Source: Tabrizicola_A sp965284335
Lineage (GTDB): Bacteria; Pseudomonadota; Alphaproteobacteria; Rhodobacterales; Rhodobacteraceae
Length of the DNA stretch: 64,000 nucleotides
Assembly (NCBI RefSeq): GCF_965284335.1
Contig: NZ_OZ260076.1
Strand: one strand, 5' to 3'
Shown one piece after another: positions 36,083 to 43,867 of the stretch; the first letter of the stretch is position 1, and every line of letters starts with the position of its first letter. The notes below the pieces were generated by a model. The model had not been told where the DNA came from and searched no databases. It was given only the letters and a program-made list of their open reading frames with translations. Both the position numbers and the translations under genes were made by a program.

Positions 36083-37206
36083 TGCAAGACGCCTACTTTC
36101 TCTATCATTCCATCGGCATGTATCCCGGCAAAGAGGCCGATCTAGCCCGCGCCATGGCCGAGTTTGCCGCCATCTGGGGCCGCCCCGATGACAGCCAATG
36201 GGGCTATGTCCTGCCCCTGCGCGCCCGTTTCATCGACCGCTGGCGCGCCATCCTGACCGCCGCCCCCCAGACGGTCACCACCTTCGACAATGTCACCGCC
36301 GCCGTGCACAGCCTCGTGCAATCGCTGCCCAAGGGCCATCTGCACGGACGTACAGTTCTTGTCGGCGCCGATTGCTTCCCCTCCAACCACTTCCTCTTGA
36401 ACGGCATGGCCGAAGCCCATGGCTTTCGCCTCAAAACCGTGCCCTTCCGCCAAGGTGCCGCCCATGTCGAGGACGAAGATTTCCTTGACGCTTGGACGCC
36501 AGACGTCGGCTTGGCACTCCTGACCTGGGTCTCCTCCACCACCTCGCACCGCATTGATCTTGCCCGCATGGTGGCCCACGGCCGCCGCATGGGCAGCCTG
36601 ATCGGGGTGGACGTCACCCAAGGCATCGGCCTTCTGCCCTTCGACGTCCAAGCGCCAGAGGTGGATTTCGTCGTCACCACCTCGCTCAAATGGATGTGCG
36701 GCACCCCCGGCGCGGGCGTCCTCTACGTCACCCCCCGCCTGATCGCGCATCTGACCCCCAGCTTGCGCGGCTGGTTCAGCCAAGACAATCCCTTCAACTG
36801 GGACATCACCCGCTTCGCCTATGCCCCCGACATCCGCCGCTTCGACAGTGGCACGCCGGGCTGCATGGCCGCGCTGGCAAGCCTGCCCGCCCTGGATTGG
36901 CACGCAGCCCAAGACCACCGCGCGATCCTCGCCCACAACCGCCGCCTGACCGCGCAACTGATCGAGATGGCCGACGCCCTCGCGCTCCCCCTCCTCACCC
37001 CGCGAGATGAGGCCAAACGCGGCGGCTCGGTCATGCTCGCCCTGCCCGAAACCCTGCCCGCCGCGCAAACGGTCGCGGCCCTCCGCGCCCAAGGCATCAC
37101 CACCGACCACCGCAGCCAGACCCTGCGCCTGTCGCCGGGCATCGTCACCACCGAAACCGGCGTGGCCAAACTCCACCACGCCCTGGCCAGCCTGACCAAA
37201 GCCTAA
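36082..37206 (+). CDS. Kynureninase-like class V PLP enzyme
   Basis: This 374-residue fold-type I PLP protein resembles kynureninases and class V aminotransferases. A pyridoxal-site aspartate is in GVDVTQGIGLLPFDV and the PLP lysine in TTSLKWMCGTPGAGVLY. Compared with the kynU product it lacks the HSAG motif after the aspartate. It could cleave kynurenine or a related beta-keto amino acid to feed anthranilate into the cluster, or act on another substrate. The start overlaps the stop of the dehydrogenase gene (TGATG). Confidence 0.78.
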   Translation: MQDAYFLYHSIGMYPGKEADLARAMAEFAAIWGRPDDSQWGYVLPLRARFIDRWRAILTAAPQTVTTFDNVTAAVHSLVQSLPKGHLHGRTVLVGADCFPSNHFLLNGMAEAHGFRLKTVPFRQGAAHVEDEDFLDAWTPDVGLALLTWVSSTTSHRIDLARMVAHGRRMGSLIGVDVTQGIGLLPFDVQAPEVDFVVTTSLKWMCGTPGAGVLYVTPRLIAHLTPSLRGWFSQDNPFNWDITRFAYAPDIRRFDSGTPGCMAALASLPALDWHAAQDHRAILAHNRRLTAQLIEMADALALPLLTPRDEAKRGGSVMLALPETLPAAQTVAALRAQGITTDHRSQTLRLSPGIVTTETGVAKLHHALASLTKA

Positions 37207-37208
37207 GC

Positions 37209-37245
37209 CCTTCCTCTTGGCCAAAATACTCCCGCCGGAGGCTCC
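37209..37245. repeat. CTTCCTCTTGG/AATACTCC intergenic element
   Basis: A single copy (CTTCCTCTTGG, then AAAATACTCCCGCCGGAGGC) occupies the gap between the kynureninase-like gene and the convergent regulator gene. CGCCGG and flanks form a small hairpin. The same element occurs at 11818 (inverted pair) and 56766. Confidence 0.8.
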
Positions 37246-37251
37246 CCCGCG

Positions 37252-37806
37252 TCAGCCGCGCCGATGGGTGGCCGCCACACGCGCCACCTCCTCATAGATC
37301 CCCGACAACAGGTTCAACGTCCGGCTCGCCTCGGCCAACCGCGCGGCAAAGCCCGGCACATCGGCGATCTCGGTCAACAACAGCTTGCGGCGCAACACCG
37401 CATAATCCTCAGTCACCCGCCGCCCCGCCTCGGTGCAGGCATAGCTCACCCCCGACCGCCCCGCCCCCTGCCGCAGGATCAACCCACCGCTCAACAGCTT
37501 GCGCAACGAATACTGCAAATTCGGCACATCATCGCGGTTCATCAGCCGCGCAATCTCCTTCAGGCTCTTTGGCCGGTCATTCATCCGAATGATATGCAGC
37601 ATGGCGTTTTCCGGCCCCGTCGCCGCCAGATCGCAGACCGAGGCCAGACATTCCGACTGCCATCGCCCGAATCCCTCAAAGGCCCGCATCAGCGCAAATT
37701 CGAGCTCGGTCGTATCCACCTCCGCCGCCGATTGCGCCAGATGCCAGCGCCGGTCCAATGCCATATCTTCCGCATTTATTTGAGTTTGAAGCTTTTTCTT
37801 TGCCAT
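37252..37806 (-). CDS. Winged-helix regulator (MarR-like) divergent from the RutA-like gene
   Basis: This 184-residue DNA-binding protein has a central winged helix (PKSLKEIARLMNRDDVPNLQYSLRKLLSGGLI, wing SGVSYACTEAGRRV). It is flanked by helical segments that probably dimerise. It is longer than usual MarR proteins and resembles the winged-helix regulators placed beside flavin monooxygenases. It is divergent from the 37925 gene across an AT-rich region (37850-37910), so regulation of that gene is likely. Confidence 0.82.
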   Translation of the reverse strand: MAKKKLQTQINAEDMALDRRWHLAQSAAEVDTTELEFALMRAFEGFGRWQSECLASVCDLAATGPENAMLHIIRMNDRPKSLKEIARLMNRDDVPNLQYSLRKLLSGGLILRQGAGRSGVSYACTEAGRRVTEDYAVLRRKLLLTEIADVPGFAARLAEASRTLNLLSGIYEEVARVAATHRRG

Positions 37807-37924
37807 CGCGTCCCCCTGCGGTCACAGCCAACCTGCCTTGGGAAATTCGTTGACGCAAAGGTTTTTTAAGATAGACTTTCAAAGATAAAATAAAATCAAA
37901 ACCCCAACCAACAGGACGGATCAC

Positions 37925-39016
37925 ATGACACAAAACCGGATGCTCTCCGGCGGCTTCAAGCTGGGCACCTTCTCCACCAACTGCTCCTCGGGCATGACCC
38001 CGACCCAAGCCAAGGAGCGCTGGGTCAATTCCTGGGACAACAACCTCGCCCTCGCCAAACTGCTTGATGAGGCAGGCATCGACTTCATGCTGCCCATCGC
38101 CCGCTGGATCGGCTACGGCGGCCCAACCGATTTCCACGGCGGCGTTTTGGAAACCATGACCTGGGCCGCGGGGCTTTTGGCCGCGACCAAGGATATCTCG
38201 GTCTTCGCCACCATCCACACCACCGCCAACCACCCCGTGGTGGTGGCCAAACAGATCGCCACCATCGACCAGATCGGCCATGGCCGCGCCGGCCTGAACA
38301 TCGTCGCAGGCTGGAACAAGCCGGAATATCAGGCCCTTGGCCTCTCGCTGCCCGATGACCACGAAACCCGCTACGGCTATGCGCAAGAATGGTATGACCT
38401 GATCCGCAAGATCTGGGGGTCACAGGAACACTTCGACTGGGACAAGAAATACTTCAAGAACATCAAGGGTCTCAAGGGCGACCCCGCCCCAATGCGCGGC
38501 TCGGTCCCCGTCATCAACGCCGCAGGCAGCCCGCAGGGCCGCGAGTTTGCCACCGACAACGCCAATTTCCTCTTCACCCCGGCCATTGATCTGGCCCGCT
38601 CGAAAGAGGAAATCGCCGCCCTCAAGGCCCAAGCCGCCGCCAAAAAGCGCGAGGTTGGCGTTCTGACCTTCTCCCATGTCGTCTGCCGCCCGACCGAGAA
38701 AGAGGCGCGCGACTATGTGCATTACATCGTCGACGAAAACGCCGACTGGGAGGCAACCGACAACCTCATCCGCCTGCAACTGGCCCATGCGCTCTCTTTC
38801 CCGCATGACCTATTGACACAGATCCGCTACGGCTTTGCCCTTGGCCACGGCGGCTTCCCCTTGATCGGCACCCCCGATCAGGTGGCGGCCGGGATCCTGT
38901 CGCTGCACGAGGCGGGCTTTGCCGGCACCACGCTCTCCTTCGTAGATTACCTGCGCGAATTCCCCTATTTCGCCCAAGAAGTTTTGCCCCGTCTGGCCAA
39001 AGCGGGCATCCGATAA
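37925..39016 (+). CDS. RutA-like flavin-dependent monooxygenase (luciferase-like)
   Basis: This 363-residue LLM-class enzyme would use reduced FMN and oxygen. It resembles pyrimidine monooxygenase RutA through motifs such as WIGYGGPTDFHGGVLETMTW, TIDQIGHGRAGLNIVAGW and KPEYQALGL. The next gene encodes a small flavin reductase, giving a two-component system. The other rut genes (B, C, D, E, G) are not here, so uracil is not an obvious substrate. A purine-poor, AT-rich upstream region with CTTTCAAAG probably holds its regulator site. Confidence 0.85.
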   Translation: MTQNRMLSGGFKLGTFSTNCSSGMTPTQAKERWVNSWDNNLALAKLLDEAGIDFMLPIARWIGYGGPTDFHGGVLETMTWAAGLLAATKDISVFATIHTTANHPVVVAKQIATIDQIGHGRAGLNIVAGWNKPEYQALGLSLPDDHETRYGYAQEWYDLIRKIWGSQEHFDWDKKYFKNIKGLKGDPAPMRGSVPVINAAGSPQGREFATDNANFLFTPAIDLARSKEEIAALKAQAAAKKREVGVLTFSHVVCRPTEKEARDYVHYIVDENADWEATDNLIRLQLAHALSFPHDLLTQIRYGFALGHGGFPLIGTPDQVAAGILSLHEAGFAGTTLSFVDYLREFPYFAQEVLPRLAKAGIR

Positions 39017-39051
39017 GGCGCGGGCCGCGTAAAAGCAAAAAGGGGATCACC

Positions 39052-39540
39052 ATGACCAACCAGCCTGACGCCAAATCCTTCCGTGACGCGATGCGCGCCT
39101 TTGTGGGCAATTGCTCGGTGCTGACGGTGGGATCGGGCGATCAGGCCAATGGCTTGGTGATCACCTCGGGCATTTCGCTCTCGGCGGAACCGGCGCTGAT
39201 CCTGGCTTGCGTCAACCGCACCTCCTCCAGCTGGCCCCTGTTTACCCCCGGGGCCGCCTTTGGCTGGTCCTCGCTCGGCGCCGCCCATCAAGGCGTGGCC
39301 GAGCGATTTTCCGGCTTTGGCGGCGTGAAAGGCCCGGCCCGCTATGACGGCGCCGAGTGGGAAACCACCCATGGCGCGCGCCTCCTCGTCGGAGCGCCCA
39401 CCGCATTTGCCTGCACGGTTGATGAAATGATCGACCGCGCCACCCATTCCATCATCATCGGCCGCGTGCGCGACATCCGCACCACCCCCGAGGCCGGGGC
39501 GCTGATCTATTGGGATGGCCAATACCGCAGCCTCAGCTGA
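39052..39540 (+). CDS. Flavin reductase domain protein (RutF-like)
   Basis: This 162-residue protein supplies reduced FMN to a partner monooxygenase. The family features are FRDAMRAFVGNCSVLTVG, the flavin loop NGLVITSGISLSAEPALILACVN and a C-terminal DGQYRSL. It follows the RutA-like gene by 35 bases in the same direction, which identifies the likely partner. Confidence 0.88.
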   Translation: MTNQPDAKSFRDAMRAFVGNCSVLTVGSGDQANGLVITSGISLSAEPALILACVNRTSSSWPLFTPGAAFGWSSLGAAHQGVAERFSGFGGVKGPARYDGAEWETTHGARLLVGAPTAFACTVDEMIDRATHSIIIGRVRDIRTTPEAGALIYWDGQYRSLS

Positions 39541-39565
39541 CAAACAGCGCGGCCCGCCCTCTGCC

Positions 39566-39676
39566 GATCTCGCCAAGATGAGTATTTGAAAAGGCGCAAA
39601 TCCTCATGCGCCGCGCCCCGCATTTGCCCTTCTGCAAATACTCCGCAGGGGGTCAGGGGGCGGCGCACGCCCCCTG
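39566..39676. repeat. Composite intergenic element with AATACTCC core and hairpins
   Basis: The convergent gap after the flavin reductase gene holds GAGTATTTGAAAAGG and, inverted, TTTGCCCTTCTGCAAATACTCC, then CAGGGGGCG and CGCCCCCTG around a 5-base loop (39654-39676). It contains the same AATACTC core as the other elements. It probably ends transcription on both strands. Confidence 0.75.
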
Positions 39677-39683
39677 GGGTGGG

Positions 39684-41225
39684 TCACAGAAAGCTGCGGA
39701 TCGTCGCAATGGCACCCTCCAGCGCCTTGCCCTCTTCATCCTTAAGCGCCGCCTCGCGCAGCCGCGCGGCCCAAAGGGCGGCATCCTCACGCTCCTTCAC
39801 CAGCGCAATCGCCGCAAGCACGCGGTCAAACTTCGACAGCCCCCGCGCATGGGTGTCGGAATAGCCCTTGACCAGACGGCGGCAGCGGATGACCTCGACC
39901 GCCAGATCGTAACTTGTCGGCAGATAGCCCAGCGCCGTCTCCAGCCAGCGCTCCAGATGCGCGACCTCTTCGGCATGGCGCAGCGTGCGCCGCCGCCAGC
40001 CTTTCAGGCCCCCCAAGACATGCAGCATGACAAATCCGCGCAGGCTGTCGGTGCGCAAGCGCCGCCCCTTGTTGAACAGCCGGTCGATCAGCGCCATGCG
40101 GTCCTTGTTCGCCGCCCAACGCGCCCCCATGCGGGCGGGCAAGAGCGACACCAGCTCCTCGGCGCGCGGATGCAGGAATTCGGTCACCTGCATCACATTG
40201 CGGTCCTTGGCCCCCATCTCGCGGGCAATGCGCGCCAGCCGATGGGCGCGGGTTTTCTGATCGGCGACCCGGATGATGTCATCATAGGCCATGGCATTGG
40301 CGATGTATTTCGCCGCCTCGCGCGTCAGATCATGCGGCGCGCGGTCCCGCGCCAGCACCGCCTCGACCCGGTCGAGATAGGTGCTGCCATAGGCAAGGTC
40401 TTGAAACTCCACCACCTTCTTCAACCCCGCCCGCGCCATCGCTGCCGCCTCGCCGGGCAGGCGATCGGCGCGCGCCACCAGCGCCTGCCACTCGGCCACC
40501 AGCCGCGCGGGGCCTTTCGGGGTCTCGGCCTCCTGTCTCGGCGCGGGCGCTGCCTTGGGTGCGCCCGCCCCCTCTTGTGCCGCGCGATAGCCCACGTCAA
40601 AGGCACGCAGCGACGCCTCCACCCCCTTGCCGCCCTTGCGAATGGCCTCTTCAAAGGCCGCCCGCGGGAAGGGCAGCACCTCGGCCCCGGCCAAGGCACC
40701 GAAAAGGCTGGCTGAAATCACTGATCCGGCCTTGATCGCCAGCGTGTCGAAATCCGCCGCAATCAGCCGCCGCGCCGCCACTTCGGCCGCCGCCATCACC
40801 TCATCTGATGAGGCAATCCCATCCCCCGGCACCATCTTTTCGCTGACGGCCAGCGCCCGGTGGGTCGAGGTGATCAGCACCGTGCGATCCGGCGTCACAA
40901 AGCCGCGCAGAATGGCGCGGCCCGCCTCCATCATCTCGGCGGTGATCATGATGTCCACATCGCCCGCCGCCGGCATCAGCGAGAAGATCGGCGTCGCGGC
41001 CCCGGCAGGGGCCATTTCCACATAATAAACCGTGGCCCCGGTGCGCTGCGCCACGCCCGCAACGGAGGTCGCCTGCGCCGCATAGCCATTGGCCCGCGCC
41101 AGATCCTCGATCCACCCCGTGAGCACGCCGCCGCCCTGCCCCCCCACGGCCAGAAGCGCCAGCTTGATGATCCCGCCCATCTTCGGGTCAACCGGGCGGG
41201 GGTCCAGGGCCTGATGCGCGGTCAT
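39684..41225 (-). CDS. iorB: Indolepyruvate ferredoxin oxidoreductase, beta subunit with C-terminal extension
   Basis: This 513-residue protein has an N-terminal pyruvate:ferredoxin-oxidoreductase gamma-type domain (LLAVGGQGGGVLTGWIEDLA and SVAGVAQRTGATVYYVEM, about residues 20-75). A C-terminal extension of about 300 residues (DUF6537 type) follows, as in long proteobacterial IorB. With IorA it would decarboxylate aryl pyruvates to aryl-acetyl-CoA. The ATG at 41225 overlaps the iorA stop (ATGA), excluding the longer open frame to 41336. Confidence 0.9.
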   Translation of the reverse strand: MTAHQALDPRPVDPKMGGIIKLALLAVGGQGGGVLTGWIEDLARANGYAAQATSVAGVAQRTGATVYYVEMAPAGAATPIFSLMPAAGDVDIMITAEMMEAGRAILRGFVTPDRTVLITSTHRALAVSEKMVPGDGIASSDEVMAAAEVAARRLIAADFDTLAIKAGSVISASLFGALAGAEVLPFPRAAFEEAIRKGGKGVEASLRAFDVGYRAAQEGAGAPKAAPAPRQEAETPKGPARLVAEWQALVARADRLPGEAAAMARAGLKKVVEFQDLAYGSTYLDRVEAVLARDRAPHDLTREAAKYIANAMAYDDIIRVADQKTRAHRLARIAREMGAKDRNVMQVTEFLHPRAEELVSLLPARMGARWAANKDRMALIDRLFNKGRRLRTDSLRGFVMLHVLGGLKGWRRRTLRHAEEVAHLERWLETALGYLPTSYDLAVEVIRCRRLVKGYSDTHARGLSKFDRVLAAIALVKEREDAALWAARLREAALKDEEGKALEGAIATIRSFL

Positions 41226-43387
41226 TCGGCGGCTCCTTCCATGGCAGAGGGGGCAAAGGTCAGTCTCCGGGCATCGCGGCGGGCCTGCAGCCAGCCGATC
41301 ACCCGCGCGCGGAACGCCGCCATCCGCCGCTCCCAAGGCCCCGGGTTATGCACCACATCGGCGCGATAGAAGGACGGGCACAGCACCGCCGCATCCGCCA
41401 CCTCGCCGCAATTGCCGCAGCCCACGCAGGATTGGTCAATCGCGGCCACTGGATCATCGCGCAACGGATCATCGAGCTTCTTCAACGACAAGGACGGACA
41501 GCCCGAGAGGCGGATACAGGCATGATCGCCCGTGCAGATCGCCTCATCGACGCCAAAGCGCGGCGCCTCCACCCGGCGGCCCTCCTTGATCGCCTTCTGC
41601 GCCAAGGGCTTTTCGCGCCGCTGCTTGTTCAGCATACATTCGGACGAGGCGACAATCACCTTCGGCCCCTTTTCCGGGGTGGTCAGCGCCTCGCGGATGG
41701 TGTCGCGCATCTTCGCCACGTCATAGGTGCGGTCAATCTGGCGCACCCAATTGATGCCGATGCCGTTCAGCGCCTTCCCGATCGGATTCTTCGTGGCCTT
41801 GGTCGGGTTATTGGCGCGCGAGGACATCAGGTCCTGCCCCCCCGTCGCCGCCGAATAGTAATTGTCAACGATGATCGCCACACCGTCCGACTTGTTGAAC
41901 GCCATATTGGTGAAGGACGAACTCAGCCCATTGTGCCAAAAACCCCCGTCCCCGATGATCGCCACCGCCCGCTTGTCGCCGCCACCGTCAAAGGCCCCAT
42001 TGGCCGCAGGGCCAAGGCCATAACCCATGGTCGCCCCGCCAATCTCGAACGGAGGCAGGCTGGCGAACAGATGACAGCCGATATCGGCGGCAATCTGGTG
42101 CTTGCCCAGCTCCTTTTCGACCAGCTTCATCGCCGCAAAAATAGGCCGCTCCGGGCAGCCGGTGCAAAACCCCGGCGGGCGGATCGGCACGGTTTTTGAA
42201 AGGTCAGGGATCGCCGGCCGCTCCATGTTCGGCGCGCGCACGGCGGCGGGCAGCATCTGCGGCGCGGCGGTGCGCAGAAATCCCTCCACCGCATCCAGCA
42301 TCACCCCGCCGGTATATTCCCCGGCCATCGGGAAAAGCCCCTTGCCATGCAGCTTCACGTTGGAGCCTGCGCGGTAAAGATAGCTGCCCAGCTGGGTTTC
42401 AATGAACTCGGGCTGACCCTCTTCCACCACCAGAACATGATCCTTGCCCGCACAGAACTCCAGAAACTGGCTGGAAATCAACGGATAGGTCACATTCAGC
42501 ACATAAAGCGGCACCTCGGTATTGCCGTAGATATCGGCAAGCCCCAGCCGCTGCAGCGCGCGGATCACGCCGTTATACATGCCCCCCTGCACCACAATGC
42601 CGAAACTGGCATCGCGGGGGCCGAAAAACTCGTTCAAGCCCCGGTCAACAATGAACTTTTCCGCCGCAGGCCAGCGGTTCTTCACCTTGTCCTGCTCATG
42701 GGCATAAGACATCGGCGGCAAGACCACGCGGGCAAAATCGCTGCGCGGGTTGGCCAAGGCCTCCTTCACCGTCAGCTTTGGCCGCTGGTTGTCACGGCAG
42801 GTGAAAGAGCCCGTCACATGGCAGGACCGGATGCGCACCATCAGCATGACAGGCGTATTCGACGCCTCCGAGAGATCAAACCCATCCGACACCATCTTGA
42901 CGATCGAGGGCAGGTTCGGCCGCGGGTCCAAAAGCCACATCTGCGCCTTCATGGCAAAGGGATGGCTGCGCTCCTGCATGATGGACGAGCCTTCGCCGTA
43001 ATCCTCGCCCACAATCACCATCGCCCCCCCGGTCACGCCCGAGGATGACAGGTTCGCCAAGGCGTCCGAGGCCACATTGACCCCCACCGGGCCTTTGAAG
43101 GTCACCGCCCCGCGAATGGGATAATGAACGCTTGCCGCCAGCATGGCGGCGGCCGCCGCCTCATTGGCATTGGCCTCGAACCGCACACCCAATTCGCCCA
43201 AAAGCTCCTCGGCATCGGCCAGAACATCCATCAAATGGCTGATCGGCGCGCCCTGATAGCCGCCGACATAGCCGACCCCGCTTTCCAACAGCGCCTTGGT
43301 GATCGCCAAGATCCCCTCGCCGGTAAAGGTCTCGCCCGCCCCCAGTTTCAGGTGCTCGACCTCGGCCTTAAAGCTGCGCTCTGCCAT
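41222..43387 (-). CDS. iorA: Indolepyruvate ferredoxin oxidoreductase, alpha subunit
   Basis: This 721-residue subunit binds thiamine pyrophosphate and iron-sulfur clusters for oxidative decarboxylation of aryl pyruvates. The N-terminal pyrimidine-binding domain opens GETFTGEGILAITKALLESGVGYVGGYQGAP. The thiamine motif is GDGGFWHNGLSSSFTN near residue 490. Two ferredoxin-type cysteine groups lie near the C-terminus (CTGDHACIRLSGC and CVGCGNCGEVADAAVLC). Indolepyruvate or phenylpyruvate from aromatic amino acids is the likely substrate, but the odd gene neighbourhood leaves room for another 2-oxoacid. Confidence 0.92.
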   Translation of the reverse strand: MAERSFKAEVEHLKLGAGETFTGEGILAITKALLESGVGYVGGYQGAPISHLMDVLADAEELLGELGVRFEANANEAAAAAMLAASVHYPIRGAVTFKGPVGVNVASDALANLSSSGVTGGAMVIVGEDYGEGSSIMQERSHPFAMKAQMWLLDPRPNLPSIVKMVSDGFDLSEASNTPVMLMVRIRSCHVTGSFTCRDNQRPKLTVKEALANPRSDFARVVLPPMSYAHEQDKVKNRWPAAEKFIVDRGLNEFFGPRDASFGIVVQGGMYNGVIRALQRLGLADIYGNTEVPLYVLNVTYPLISSQFLEFCAGKDHVLVVEEGQPEFIETQLGSYLYRAGSNVKLHGKGLFPMAGEYTGGVMLDAVEGFLRTAAPQMLPAAVRAPNMERPAIPDLSKTVPIRPPGFCTGCPERPIFAAMKLVEKELGKHQIAADIGCHLFASLPPFEIGGATMGYGLGPAANGAFDGGGDKRAVAIIGDGGFWHNGLSSSFTNMAFNKSDGVAIIVDNYYSAATGGQDLMSSRANNPTKATKNPIGKALNGIGINWVRQIDRTYDVAKMRDTIREALTTPEKGPKVIVASSECMLNKQRREKPLAQKAIKEGRRVEAPRFGVDEAICTGDHACIRLSGCPSLSLKKLDDPLRDDPVAAIDQSCVGCGNCGEVADAAVLCPSFYRADVVHNPGPWERRMAAFRARVIGWLQARRDARRLTFAPSAMEGAAE

Positions 43388-43396
43388 GATTGACCC

Positions 43397-43867
43397 TCAG
43401 ATTTCGTGCTTGCGGATATTGACCAGCATCTTTTGCAAAGTCGCGACAAAGGCCCGGCGCTCGTCATCCGGGATGCCGCGGAACATGCGGGCCTGTGCAT
43501 CGGCCATGTGCGGCCAAAGCTCTTCGAACAACATGCGGCCCGCCTCGGTCAGAAAGACCCGCGTGGCGCGGCTGTCACTGGCATCGGCCTCGCGCCGGAT
43601 CAGGCCATCGGCCTGCATCTGATCCAAGGCGCGGCTCAGGGTGGATTGCTCCACCACCGTATAGACCGACAATTCGCGGATCAGCGGGCCATCCACCACC
43701 GCCAGCACCGCCAGAACGCGGGCCTTGGGCGTGGTCAGGCCCATCTGGGCGATCTCATCACGAAAGGCCGCATTATACCGCCCCATGATGCGGTTCATCA
43801 GATAGGGCGCGAAATTGGTCAGCCCAATCTCGCCCAAACGCGGGCGCGGAGGGGTGTTGTCGTTCAT
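43397..43867 (-). CDS. MarR family transcriptional regulator
   Basis: This 156-residue winged-helix protein has the MarR helices (VYTVVEQSTLSRALDQMQADGLIRR) and the wing DASDSRATRVFLTEAGRML. It is embedded between the FAD oxidoreductase gene (ATGA overlap) and iorA (9-base gap), so it is expressed with the genes it probably controls. Its operator may be the AT-rich palindrome at 46349-46368. Confidence 0.9.
   Translation of the reverse strand: MNDNTPPRPRLGEIGLTNFAPYLMNRIMGRYNAAFRDEIAQMGLTTPKARVLAVLAVVDGPLIRELSVYTVVEQSTLSRALDQMQADGLIRREADASDSRATRVFLTEAGRMLFEELWPHMADAQARMFRGIPDDERRAFVATLQKMLVNIRKHEI

Noticed and set aside
37925..39540. Annotation of the monooxygenase and reductase as rutA and rutF
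   Set aside because: Motifs are similar, but no other rut genes are present and the neighbouring regulator differs from RutR.
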